64,000 bases of DNA from Tanypteryx hageni (taxonomy: Eukaryota; Arthropoda; Insecta; Odonata; Petaluridae): NCBI GenBank assembly GCA_028673005.1, contig CM054118.1:64537401-64601400 (forward strand), written 5' to 3'. The position numbers and the translations under genes are program-made. Positions 23,305 to 33,554 of the stretch are shown here, in pieces. The notes under the pieces are model-generated. The model had not been told where the DNA came from, ran no database searches, and was given only the letters and a program-made list of their open reading frames with translations. Numbering within the stretch: position 1 is the stretch's first letter; each line of letters starts with the position of its first letter.

Positions 23305-23760
23305 TCTTTATATATAATTACTCAATGACTGTCCGTCCGTCCGATCGTTCCCCCTTTTATCTCTTGAACAGTTTGTCAGAGATAAATACTGTAAACGCCA
23401 TTTTGTTTCTGCCAACTAGGAGACTCCGGAAAAACTATTTTTGTTTACAGAAGTGTCCCGGATTCGACTCCGGGAGACGGTTATATTTTCCCATATGTTT
23501 ATAAGGGGGTCTCGATTTTTCAAGCTGCAAGGTTTATTTCCTTCATTCATTAAAATACGTAAATAGAGACCGAATTTCTCTGTTTTTGCTTTGTTCGACG
23601 GCTAAAACTATAAAATATCTTATTCTTACGATTTTTAGATGTTACACGCAAGAATCTATCAAAAACGCGCGTTCCTTTTCGAAATTTTATGGCTTTTTCG
23701 TATTCTTTCCAGGTGTTGCCAAAGCGACCCGCATTGTTCCCTCCGATTGAATTAGCATCT
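23305..23760 (-). mobile_element. Helitron-like block A relative
   Basis: CTGTCCGTCCGTCCG near one edge, then a B-box-like CCCGGATTCGACTCCGGG at 23459-23476 and CATTAAAATACGTAAATAG. This is the layout of block A at 24684-25137, though sequence between landmarks has diverged. The edge here is TCTTTATATATAATTAC, not the hairpin-CTAA end. Strand assigned by analogy with the helicase-linked copies. Confidence 0.5.
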
Positions 23761-24339
23761 ACGAAGCCTTCAAATAGACAAAATAATTGTGTTATTTGCT
23801 TCGCGGTTTTTATGAAGCATCGAAATTATAGTTGTAGCAATGTCAAAGTTAATATATTGCAACATTAATAATTGATGATTATTATTATTCAGTAAACTGC
23901 GTGTGGGCTGTGGGCATTTTTAACGATTGACCAAAAGAAAAAAATCTTTTTTCTTTATTTCAATACTGGAAAGTGAGGAGGGAGGATCAATTAAAATTGC
24001 GCATATTAATAATAAAAAAAACCAAACGAGATTCAAAATGTCAGTTTTCTAATTTTATGAGGAGAAATGTGCTATTATCACCTTTTAAACATGCAGATTT
24101 CTGACTGATTTCGAAAAAGGTTTTTGCGGGCACCACCAGTATTTTTAATTGTCCATTTTCGCTGATAGAATCCTTCGCATTCTCTCAGGCAACTTCCGAC
24201 GTGGAACCTGATCCTGCCCGCCCAAGCATTTGCATGTTAATGTGCCCCGCCTAAGCAACTGCTAATGCGACTCGTCTCGTCAAAATCTTCCCCACCCCTG
24301 CCTAAAGGTATTCAGGCGCATTTCGATTCCAACGTAAGC
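23761..24339. other. No recognised feature
   Basis: AT-rich. Nothing supported. Confidence 0.5.
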
Positions 24340-24600
24340 GCCTATTACCTTCTTTCTGTCCGTCCGTCCGAACGCATGTTTACTTTCCCACGCTTTTCTT
24401 ATGGGGGAAATATGGGGTAAAAACAACCCCTTAAATGAAAAAATTAAAAAATAAAATACGCTCAAGGTGCACACCCTCAGGTTTTACTAAGTACTCACGC
24501 CAAGTTTCAGCTTTCTAGGCCTCTTGGTTTTGGAGTTACAGCGTTAACACACAGACAAACGCACATTTACTTTTATTTATATGATGAAGACTATGCAAAT
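24340..24600 (+). repeat. Dispersed repeat with CTGTCCGTCCGTCC and CCAAGTTTCAGC motifs
   Basis: TTCTGTCCGTCCGTCCGAAC, CCAAGTTTCAGCTTTCTAGG, TTTTGGAGTTACAGCG and CACACAGACAAACGCACA form the characteristic string of a widespread arthropod repeat type. A related string (GCCAAGTTTGGTGACTGTAG, CGGACAAACATACAAACC) is at 57600-57665. Class unassigned. Confidence 0.45.
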
Positions 24601-24683
24601 GAGTTTATAAATGAAACAAAAAATCACATTTCCACATCAGAGGATCTCCTTGGTGAAATCGCATTTATATTAATCTAAGTTTT

Positions 24684-25137
24684 TTAGCCTACAGACAGTA
24701 GACAGTCTGTCTGTCCGTCCCCCCTATTAACCTTTGAAGCAATAGACCGATTTTCAGGAAAATTGGTGTAAATCTCTTACTACATCGACCGAGCTCCAGA
24801 GGATAGTTTTTTTGCGAAGATTGAAGTCCCCGGTTCGATTCCAGGAACTATCCCTCCCATTTGATTTACGTGGAAAATCTGAAATCCATCGTGCAAGAGT
24901 AGTTTTCTCTCGCACATTAAAATATTTTAGAATTGCAATATCGGAGCGAGTTTTGTACTATTCTCTGAGGAAAGGAATGAAGACACTAATTTTTATCGTA
25001 GAATTATGTTTATCGATCGTATTTCTTAGAATTTCGCGTAAATACGGGCGATTTTGCGATCTTTATAACTCATTACGAGAGTGCTGCCATAGCGACAACT
25101 ATCGTAGGACTCGCATTCGGTATATTCTAATAAATAC
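24684..25137 (-). mobile_element. Helitron 3' block A with terminal hairpin, copy 1
   Basis: Read on the minus strand, block A ends in a hairpin CAGACAG/CTGTCTG (24692-24713), then TAGG and CTAA (24684-24687). Helitrons end in a hairpin followed by CTRR, so this is a plausible 3' terminus. Shared blocks with 53001-53440: GTACTATTCTCTGAGG, ATCCATCGTGCA and TATCGGAGCG. A B-box-like GGTTCGATTCCAGG lies at 24832. Block B follows directly at 25138. The 115-residue plus frame is antisense to the element and not a gene. Confidence 0.65.
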
Positions 25138-25360
25138 GCGCGTTATTTTTGCCACATAAATACGCGTGATCAATTTAATATTCCGTTCGAATGTGTTTGT
25201 GATGTTTTAGAATCCTAAATTTTCAAATTTGGGAACACAAAGAGCAACATATCCACGGCGATTTTAAAACTATTAAGGCCTTTATATGTAAGTATTAAAT
25301 AAATGATTAAATGGAAAGTAGGCATCATAAGTTCCGTTTGGATCATCTTAATCATTGTTG
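25138..25360 (-). mobile_element. Helitron 3' flank, block B, copy 2
   Basis: Joins block A without a gap. Shares AAATACGCGTGATCAATTTA, GTTCGAATGTGTTTGTGAT, GCGATTTTAAAACTATTAAG and GGAAAGTAGGCATCATAAG with the other copies. Order and strand agree with the helicase-linked copy at 12785-13320. Confidence 0.65.
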
Positions 25361-26545
25361 CAAAAATAAGGATTTGAATTTTACTCGTCCGGCGAAAGAA
25401 AAGCGTGGGCACAGCTTTCAGCGGACGTGCGTGCATTATTTACGGTTTATCTTCCTAACAAACTCGACGATACTTTCCCCATCTTGCGGAAGCTCGTCTA
25501 GTTGACACTTTTTCTCTAGCCCTTTCCTCGAGAGCCTCATACAACCGGTTTCAGTCGCTACAGTCAGTTGTTTCGTTTTCGCAAACGAATTTAAATGTTT
25601 GTTCTATGTTTATGTTTCTTTTTTACGATTCTTCGTTTTATTTTTATTATCCTCGCATGCTTTTAAAGTTTGCGGTCAATTTCACTCTGTCTGAGATAGT
25701 TAATAGGATACAACGTACCAATCGGTGAATAAAATTATTATTATTATTATTATTAATTTTAGAAAGAATGAGGCAATGCGGAGAATAAATCTAACAAACT
25801 GGAAATAAAAATAACGCGCGTATGAAAAATGGTTAATTTTCGTTCATCTGAATCTGGAAGTTGTCCGATAAAAAAAGTCGAGAGGTATATTATATCTACT
25901 ATTTTGACCAGAAAGTTCTTCCATTCGATCGCGTAATATTTTTGTTTTAAATGATGCGTTGGTGTCCACATTTATCACCCGTGTGTTTATAGACTTTGTG
26001 CACCGACTTGAACATTTATAGATTTCTAGTCGATGGGAATTGCAAGAAGCAAGTACAGAAAGCGCTCCATCTCATAAGTGATATTAAATCGCAGTACGTA
26101 TTTATTTCCACTGAAATATTTTCACAAGCGAAATATTTTAATTAATATATGTATAAACACCACAATCTCCAAATAAAAATCCTCGAGGAATGGACAACAC
26201 AACAAATTTTCAGTAATCAAACCATATATTATATTTATCTGACAAGCATCCTGGAGCGAATGTTTCTGCTTTGAGCGCTTAAATTATCCAATGAAAAATC
26301 TTTTGGACAGACTCCTTATTGTGGTTTATATCTTGACCGCTAGAAGCAGCACAATCTGTTTTCTTCAACTTGCTCCTTTTGAGGTATCATGCCAGGAGCT
26401 CTACCGCCGTTAGGAGAAACTATCACAAAACTGACGCGGGCGCGAATATTCATGTCACTTTTTACAGATACAAAAATTAATTATATTTTTAGGCAGGGCA
26501 AATAATCGAGCGATTACTAAAAGTTGAAGAAACATGTTGTAGTTT
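25361..26545. other. No gene recognised; (ATT)n at 25734-25756
   Basis: AT-rich with a short ATT microsatellite. No domain-bearing frame. Confidence 0.45.
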
Positions 26546-26547
26546 GT

Positions 26548-26845
26548 AGCTAAACTGTTGTGACGAGAGTTCCTATGACTTGAAGTCAAGAAGTTGTATA
26601 TAGTGTATAGGAACTACTATCAAAAAAGGTTCTATTTTTGTATTAAGTACATTCAATTGTTATTATGTAATTTGGGCATTATGTATTGAGTGATACCTAA
26701 GCTGTTGTGACGGGAGTTCCTGTGACTTGAAGTTAAGAAGTAGTATATAGTGTATAGGAAATGGTATCAAAAACCTTATATTTTTGTAGTAAGTAAACCC
26801 AATTTTTATTATGTAATTTGGGTATTATGCATTGAGTTGTGATGG
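26548..26845 (+). repeat. Tandem duplication, 2 x about 147 bp
   Basis: CTGTTGTGACGAGAGTTCCT starts copy 1 and CTGTTGTGACGGGAGTTCCT (near 26701) starts copy 2. Both continue GACTTGAAGT(C/T)AAGAAG, TATATAGTGTATAGGAA, TTATTATGTAATTTGGG and TTATG(T/C)ATTGAGT. Non-coding local duplication. Confidence 0.8.
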
Positions 26846-27002
26846 GGACCCGCTGCCACCGGGACCTGCTCCCAATTGTAGCGTTTATGTGAATAATAAT
26901 AATACCAGAAATCTACATAAATGTCCTCAGAGTTGATTTCATGTTTTGCATAATTCAGTTGTAATTTATTTTATCCTATGCAACATTAGCGACGTTCTTA
27001 AA

Positions 27003-27362
27003 CAGCGTCCAGAACCCAGCGAGCGAGCGCGAACCCGTGCGAACGAACATTCGTTAATGCTCGTTATTCTCTTGCGTCCGTTTGTGCTCAGGCGCTCGTG
27101 GACGCTTGTTGACCGTATTAGTTCATGTTCGCTCGCGTTCGTTCATGTTTCAAACAGCACGAGCACAGGCGAACGACTAAAACTACGTCTAAATCTTCAG
27201 AGCATTATCGAACATACCCTTTGAATCAACGAAAACCAGTGGAACAGCATTCGCTCGTGTTCGTCACCGCTCGATCGTGCTCGCAGATACGTCCACATAT
27301 AGCTAACGAACATTCGCCTCTGATCGTTCGATAGCGCTCGTTCTTTAGGTCTGGATGCATCT
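27003..27362. mobile_element. MITE rich in CGTTCG motifs
   Basis: Left AACAGCGTCCAGAACCCAGC, right reverse-complemented GATGCATCCAGACCTAAAG: short, decayed inverted ends resembling the CATCCAGACC TIR at 18729. Inside are more than a dozen GCTCGTTCG/CGAACGAGC-like motifs on both strands, making the region unusually CpG-rich. Open frames here are by-products of the repeats. Confidence 0.55.
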
Positions 27363-27639
27363 TTATATATCATCTGGGAAATTAAATAAAGTGTGACTTT
27401 AAGTCGTCTTCATGCTTTTTCATACTTATATAAAAACTATATTGTTAACATTGTCTACATGTTGTTCTTGATGTAATTATTCAATAACATTTGTCTTAGT
27501 ATCTCGTAATTTATCCACTCACAGCGGCGTAACTGGAGTTCAACATGCCCGCGAGCTAATTCGGAAATATAACCATTTATTTTTAATATTTTTTCAAAAT
27601 AAATTCAGTTTATATTAGCACTTGCAACAAAAATTACGG

Positions 27640-27700
27640 TATCTCTCGCTTAACGTCGTAGACGGGTTCCTGGAAAACGGGACGTTAAGCGAGAAAAATT
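27640..27700. repeat. Hairpin CTCGCTTAACGTC / GACGTTAAGCGAG
   Basis: Perfect 14-bp inverted repeat (TCTCGCTTAACGTC near 27643 and GACGTTAAGCGAGA near 27682) around a 25-bp loop. The CTCGCTTAACG type is common at the ends of small DNA elements; here both arms lie in about 60 bp. Confidence 0.6.
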
Positions 27701-27784
27701 CTCCTGATAAGAAATAACTAAAATTCTTCGACCCTGAAATTGTAGAACAAATAAAGGTAAATTGAAAATGCTGCGTGTATTAAG

Positions 27785-28167
27785 AAAAAAATCTGATGTG
27801 TCACCACGTGACTTTCTCCATACCTGTAATATTTCTAAAAATTCCAAGTAGGTTAAATGATAATAAATAACTACGAGAAATTTTTAAACACTTTACCAAG
27901 GACGGAAATAAACTCAAACTGTAGCCTTCTGATATTGGGTATAGCCCTGAAGCTCCAACAATTAAGAAAATTAAAAGGAGGGTCAAGTGTTTACAATAGT
28001 CGGCGGCAGGTGGTGTGGTTGTGGCAGCTAACAAATTTGATTTTTTTAATATCTCTTCAACAATGCATTATATGGGGAAATATTTCAAAGATTGAGAAAA
28101 TTAAATTACGTACAACTTTTATTCCAGTACATTTTTACATTTATCAAATATTAAAGCAAATATTTCA
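27785..28167 (-). mobile_element. Helentron-like element R1, copy 3 (truncated)
   Basis: In reverse orientation: starts AATCTGATGTGTCACCACG and ACTTTCTCCATACCTG, continues through CTCCAACAATTAAG and the CAATGCATTATATGG block to ATTAAAGCAAATATTTC, then meets the next copy head to tail at 28168. The other terminus is missing. Minus- and plus-strand frames in it are spurious. Confidence 0.7.
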
Positions 28168-28625
28168 AAAAAATCTGATGTGGCCAACACAGGACTCTTT
28201 CCATACCTGTAATATTTCTAAAAATTCCAAATAGGTTAAATGAAGGAAGGAAGGAACTGCGAGAAAAATTTAAAGATTTTACAAATAACAGAAACAGATA
28301 TACCGTAGCCTTCTGATATTGGATATAGCCAGAAACCTCCAACAATTAAGAAAATGAAAAGGAGCGTTACTAAAACGCAACTAAGCGACAATTGTTAACA
28401 ACTGTCGCCGGTAGGTGGTGGCAGCTAAAACATTATTTTTTTAAATAACTCTTAAACAATGCATTATATGGGAAAATATTTCAAACAAAGGTTGTAGAAA
28501 ATTACATTTCCTACAACATTTACTCCAATATTTTTTTACGTTAATCAAATATTAAAGCAAATGGTACTTACGTATTAACGGTACTACCGAACTATAACTG
28601 AACTACCTCGAACTTCATTATTTCA
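28168..28625 (-). mobile_element. Helentron-like element R1, copy 4 (truncated)
   Basis: Begins AAATCTGATGTGGCCAACAC and runs collinear with copy 3. A unique insert of about 60 bp (GGTACTTACGTATTAACGG to CCTCGAACTTCATT) lies just before the next copy. Confidence 0.7.
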
Positions 28626-28950
28626 AAAAAAATCTGATGTGGCCACCACATGACTTTCTCCATACCTGTATAATTTCTAAAAATTCCAAATAGGTTAAAT
28701 AATAATAAATATTTTAAGAAACTGCGAGAAAATTTCATACTTTACAAAGAACATAAATAAACTCAAACCATAGCCCCCTGATATTGGATATAGTAAAAAA
28801 ACTCCAACAATTATGAAAAGAAAAGGAGCGTTACTAAGACATAACTAAGCGTCCATTGTTAACAATAGACCGGTAGGTGGCAGCTAAAAATATAATATAT
28901 CTCTTATATGGAAAGATATTTCAAACAAAAGTTGTAGAAAATTAAATTTT
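28626..28950 (-). mobile_element. Helentron-like element R1, copy 5 (truncated)
   Basis: Begins AAATCTGATGTGGCCACCAC and stops after GTTGTAGAAAATTAAATTTT, where R2 starts at 28951. Copies 3, 4 and 5 form a head-to-tail array of truncated units sharing one terminus. Confidence 0.7.
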
Positions 28951-29262
28951 AGCGACATAAATTTTAATTCAACCTTCGAAAAAAGTATACTTCACAATCT
29001 CCGCTATAAAACTTGTAAACAATTAACTAATTTCATGAAGCCCTTCACTGATTTCCAGGTTTTTATTACGCAGGGTAGGAATGAAACACTAAAACTACAA
29101 AAGAAAGTTTTTGGAAATTCGGATATTTTCCGTCGTTTGTACCCAATGACGTATCATCATGCCAAATTTCAGATCTATATCGAATCTAGAAGTACCTTAG
29201 GTTTTATATAATTTTCTCGTATACGCAAGAAGCAGTTATATGTAATAGATAAACATCTAGAA
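28951..29262 (+). repeat. Dispersed repeat R2, copy 1
   Basis: AGCGACATAAATTTTAATTC, CTTCACAATCTCCGCTATA, ATGAAGCCCTTCACTGATTT and CTAGAAGTACCTTAGGTTTT match 37445-37760 almost base for base. It starts directly at the truncated R1 copy. Non-coding. Confidence 0.75.
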
Positions 29263-29263
29263 A

Positions 29264-29852
29264 TAAACTGATGAGGGCAACATGACTTTCTGCACATTTA
29301 TATGGCAAATTAAATGTTGTTAGCTCTGAGATCGTTGTCAATATTTACTTCCGGTTGACAATTAAGAAAAGAAAAAAGGGGGTTACTAATACGTCACTAA
29401 GCGTCAATTATTAACAATAGTCGGTAGGTGGCGTGATGGTGGCAGCTAAAAATATACGATATCTCTTAAACAATGCATTATATGGGAAAATATTTCGAAC
29501 AAAGTTTGTAGAAAATTAAATTTTATACAACTTTTATTCTAATACATTTTTACATTTATCAAATATTAAAGCAAATATTTCAAAATAACGGATATGTGAC
29601 AAGAGTAAACGCCCACTTCCGGTTGACCGATTTTTACCAAAAACTAATCAGATCTTTTAATTTTTATAAAAATGTTAATTATAAAATTTCGCGTTGACCT
29701 GATTAATAGTTTTTGAGTTAGAGCGCCCACAAAAAAGCTATCACATATTCACAGTGGCATCATCGAGAAAATGGTAAAAATGTGTTCAGGGGACCTCAAA
29801 ACGTGTATTTCCGTTGAAATCTCGAAGTCGATTTTTTTCATGAATACAAATT
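29264..29852 (-). mobile_element. Helentron-like element R1, copy 6 (variant subfamily)
   Basis: AACTGATGAGGGCAACATGA at one end. It contains the alternative segment (GTTGTTAGCTCTGAGATCG, TTTACTTCCGGTTGACAATT) also seen in copy 2. It ends at TTTTTTTCATGAATACAAAT without the final ACTTTCTCC palindrome. Confidence 0.7.
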
Positions 29853-29989
29853 TACCACCAAAAACTCCGCTGGACCACATAATTACAACTTATACCCTTG
29901 GAAATAAAAATTCGAGAAAATCCCAAGCATAATACCACATATTTATTTGCATCGATCGCTACGACTATTCTATCGTCAAACAACATTTA
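29853..29989. other. Spacer between R1 copies
   Basis: CACCAAAAACTCCGCTGGAC is loosely echoed at 30770-30850 (ACCATAAAAAAGACCGCGAG). Nothing else is recognised. Confidence 0.4.
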
Positions 29990-30696
29990 AGAAATCTGAT
30001 GTGGCCACCACATTACTTTCTCCATACCTGTATTATTCCAAATAAGTTACATGATAATAAATATTTTAAGGAAATGCGAGAAAAATTCGGACGAAAAAGA
30101 ACAGATATAAATTTAAACCATAGCCTTCTGATATTGGATATAGCCAAGAAGCTCCAACAATTAAGAAACTATAAAGGAGCGTTACTAAGACGTAACTAAG
30201 CTTCATTTGTTAACAATAGTCGTCGGTAGGTGACGTGGTGGCATCTAAAATAATTATTTTTTACGATATCTCTTAAACATTACATTATATGGGGAAATGT
30301 TTCAAACAAAGGATGTAGAAAATTATATTTCCTACAACTATTATGCCAGTACATTTTTACTTTTATCGAATATTAAAGCAAATATTTCAAAATAACGCAT
30401 AAGTGACAAGAGTAAACGCCCACTTCCGGTTGACCGATTTTTACTAAAAACTAATTTCTTGTGACTGTCATATAAATGTTATACATCAAATTTTGCGTTT
30501 ACCTGATTAATAGTTTTTGAGTTAGAGCACCCACAAAAAAGCTGCCGCATACACACACACACACAGACATCATCGAGAAAATGGTCAAAAAGTGTTCAGG
30601 GGACCTCAAAAACGTGTATTTCCGTTGAAATCTCGAAATCCGTTTTTTTCATGAAAACGATACTTTCCCCATACTACCTATGGAGAAAGTAAAAAC
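29990..30696 (-). mobile_element. Helentron-like element R1, copy 7, full length
   Basis: Begins GAAATCTGATGTGGCCACCA and ends CTTTCCCCATACTACC then TATGGAGAAAGTAAAAA. Both characteristic termini are present. Internal ACACACACACACAG microsatellite at 30552-30567. Non-coding. Confidence 0.75.
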
Positions 30697-30904
30697 TATA
30701 TTCTCTCTCCCAAGCTCTTATATGATCTATGAGTCATAGACTACAAAATTTATTTGAATAGAGGAAAAAATTTACCATAAAAAAGACCGCGAGACCATAC
30801 AATTACTATTTATAGTTTCGATGATAAAAATTCAAGAATTGCCTAATTTTTGGACACCGTTTCATACGTTTTTTCCCATAAGGAAGAGTAGAGTAGGATT
30901 ATCA

Positions 30905-31215
30905 TCAGCCACTGCAGGAAGAATTAAAAGCTATTTCCGCGTTGTGCAAAGAATGGGAAATTTAATTTAATTAATTCGCATACTCCGTCGTAACTTTACG
31001 TGAAAGCAAGAACAATGAGATAGCTTTCGGGTATAAAATCGATGGACTGAGTTTCCGAGCAACTAGATATGTTAAATATTTAGGAGACACCATTTGTCAC
31101 GATATATCGCGAGACATGCACATTCGTCGGGTTGTAGGCGAATCCAACAAGAAATTGGCCTTCATACGCAGAATATTTCGGAACGGTACATAAAAAGTAT
31201 GAGAAACGTGTTATT
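30905..31215 (+). mobile_element. CR1/jockey-like LINE reverse-transcriptase fragment
   Basis: The plus strand encodes, with stops and small breaks, LQEELKAISALCKEWE, then YKIDGLSFRATRYVKYLGDT and RDMHIRRVVGESNKKLAFIRR. YKI(D)G, KYLGDT and the spacing to NKKLAF are hallmarks of the last RT blocks of CR1/jockey LINEs. NKKLAFIRRI equals the ANKKLAFVRRI that opens the fragment at 2189, so both come from one family. At least two in-frame stops (after FRNGT) show it is dead. Confidence 0.75.
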
Positions 31216-31457
31216 TGGACCAAAAATGGAATTCACTTCGAGTATTTAGGATCTGTATGAGAAGGGCCATATAATTAAATTGCCGAGCGAATATTCTATC
31301 TGTGAACCATCTAGGCAGACTAATTCTTCCGTTTACGAATGCGGATGTTTTTCTCAAAAGGAGAAGATGACATCCGTTGGGAACGAATGATACTAACTTG
31401 GATAGCTCGGCTTCAACTAAGAATAACATCCGTCTTCAGAAACAATGGAATTAGTCT

Positions 31458-31600
31458 GCTGTGATCGTTCAGAGAAAGAATATCCGCTGGGCAAGTGGAA
31501 GACCAGGGTTCGATTCCCGGTCGTGGCAGAATTGTTCTCCTGTTTCAAAATCATTCCCAACTTTTTACCATATGCCGGTTTGCAAAGGATCTAATGATCA
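31458..31600 (+). mobile_element. tRNA-derived SINE, copy 2 (tRNA fold intact)
   Basis: 31458-31528 folds as a near-complete cloverleaf. Acceptor GCTGTGA (31458-31464) pairs with TCGTGGC (31521-31527), with several G-U pairs. The anticodon-like arm TCCGC/GTGGA encloses TGGGCAA. The T arm has GGTTCGATTCC as B box. The loop does not start with a pyrimidine-U pair, so it is unlikely to be a real tRNA. The body CAAAATCATTCCCAACTTTT and TGCCGGTTTGCAAAGGATC matches copy 1 at 16255-16307. Confidence 0.75.
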
Positions 31601-31739
31601 ATTTAGTTCATCATTTTTTTAGGACAGAACGTAATCGAGGGCTGTACGAGATCATAACGGCAGAGTCAAACCTACGAGAGAATGTTTTTAGATGCGTTTT
31701 AGTGCGTCGCACCCTCCCCCACCCCTTCCACCCACCACT

Positions 31740-31920
31740 TTGGTGAATTGCAGGGTGACATGAAGACGTATATATTCCTCCGCAGTTACTGCGGCTGCGG
31801 ATTATTACGACGGGCAAGCCTCCTGGAAGCGTCGTCTCGTGCCTTCTCAACATCTACATGATACCCTGCAAGTCACCTTATTGGTGAATGGCAGGGGGTG
31901 CAGTGCACCAAGGGTCCATA
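31740..31920 (-). mobile_element. LINE 3' tail fragment
   Basis: On the plus strand, CAACATCTACATGATACCCT, GCAAGTCACCTTATTGGTG and GGCAGGGGGTGCAGTGCACC match 1638-1705 (CTACATCTACATATTACCCT, GCAAGTCACCTTGACGGTG). Hence a minus-oriented 3' UTR and TGTAGA tail of the same LINE family, without coding sequence. Confidence 0.65.
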
Positions 31921-33500
31921 GTTTTCCTACGTTATCTCAAGTCTCTTCGCTCGCCATCGTAACCAACGACGCAGCATCGAAAAGACGCGCAAGCGCAAAA
32001 TCAGTCATAAATGGTGAGCGACGTCATTTCTAAAATACGTTAAGCGCAACGATGCTAAACGAGGGATACCTTTGTAAGAATATATAAATAGATTGCAATA
32101 TGCTGAAGGCTCTGCCCCAGACCCCTTCCGGGGCCCACCCCTGTCTGACGGCTTGCTTCGCTCGCCTATTATTTTCAAACTAACATTAATTTAATAAATA
32201 CTTGACATATTAAATGTTCACTCACTAAACCAGGCGTTCCTATAGCACGGGTTTTTATAACACGAAATCGCTACAAGGCGGTTTTTGGACTAAAAATTCA
32301 GATAACGCGAATTGGTCCGAACTGGGGTGTGTGACTCCACATTGCTGAGCGGTAAATTGATATTTCGGGGGGATGAGTGCTTTCTTAAGAGGCTAAGATA
32401 ATCGAAAACAATAAATAAAAGGAGTAATATGCATTTTGAAATAAATAGGATGTTACATATGTTGGGATTGTGACGTCATCTTATATTAACGTCAAAGGTT
32501 GGAATCAACGGAATCATCATCATAATTCCCTTTAATTTTTTCTATCAGTGCGCGGAATGAATATCGCTTTGCGCGCCTACATTACGCTGTTGCACGGATA
32601 GTCTCCACACAAAAATAATGAATATTAATTTTTGATTTTCACGGGTGAAGTGGAAAAATCAACAATTGAATGACAGTTAATAATTATCATTACATTAAAT
32701 CAATTTTATAAATATGAAAATCGATTTATGGACAGCATTCTTGACTGTTTTTACAAATTTCTCAATAAATAGGGAAATAATTCCCGAATCACATATTAAA
32801 AAGCACTCAAGAAGTAATCAAAGATGATTACTGAGCGACTCGGCGAGATCATCTCCATTTCCAGTAATATAACACATGTATATAGACTTTTCTGCCCGCA
32901 AGCTGTTTTTATTTTAAAGTTAAACTTAGATATAACTGACCTTAATCCGTCGAACTTAGATTAGTTCAAATAAAAATGAATTAAACATATACTTAATTAT
33001 ATTTTTAACAAACTAAAGGATCAACAAAAGTAGAAGTTTTGGCCAAAGTTATTGAGCTACTATCAATTAAACTAAAGGATAGTCACGGGATTATAACTGC
33101 TGCAACTTTTACGGCATCCATTTCTCCTATTTATACTAATGTTACGAAATAGGAACATCAGGAGTACTAAGGATAGAAGGAATTTTTAATTAATATAATT
33201 TTGTGGTTATATACAGTCATAATTCTACAATATAAATACGAAACTTTCCTTCTGTCACTCTGAAGAATATTTGCACAAGTTTTATTATACAATAAATCTA
33301 ATGATAGATGCAGATACATTTCAAATGTAAAAGAAATATAGATATCCTTGGATTGGGAAACAAAATAAGACATTAAAAATTCACTATGTATAAAATTACA
33401 AGTTTCCACGTGCTGTTTTCTCATTACAAAGTTTAAGATTAAAAATAATTTATTTAACCTTATTATGGAAAAAATTAGAAATATATTATTTTGTGGCAAA
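31921..33500. other. No gene recognised
   Basis: Mostly AT-rich. GC-rich block at 32105-32170 (GGCTCTGCCCCAGACCCC, GACGGCTTGCTTCGCTCGCC) resembles a conserved repeat end; GAGCGAAGCAAGC also occurs at 13878. A 110-residue minus frame (33499-33167) immediately downstream of the hAT pseudogene has no domain. Confidence 0.4.
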
Positions 33501-33554
33501 GTGTTAAAAACTGCTTATTTAATAACCATATACAAAACTGTTTATTTAAAAAAA

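Noticed and set aside
26946..27334. Arg-rich plus-strand frames (92 and 69 residues)
   Set aside because: Produced by the repeated CGTTCG-type motifs of a MITE-like element; no protein similarity recognised.
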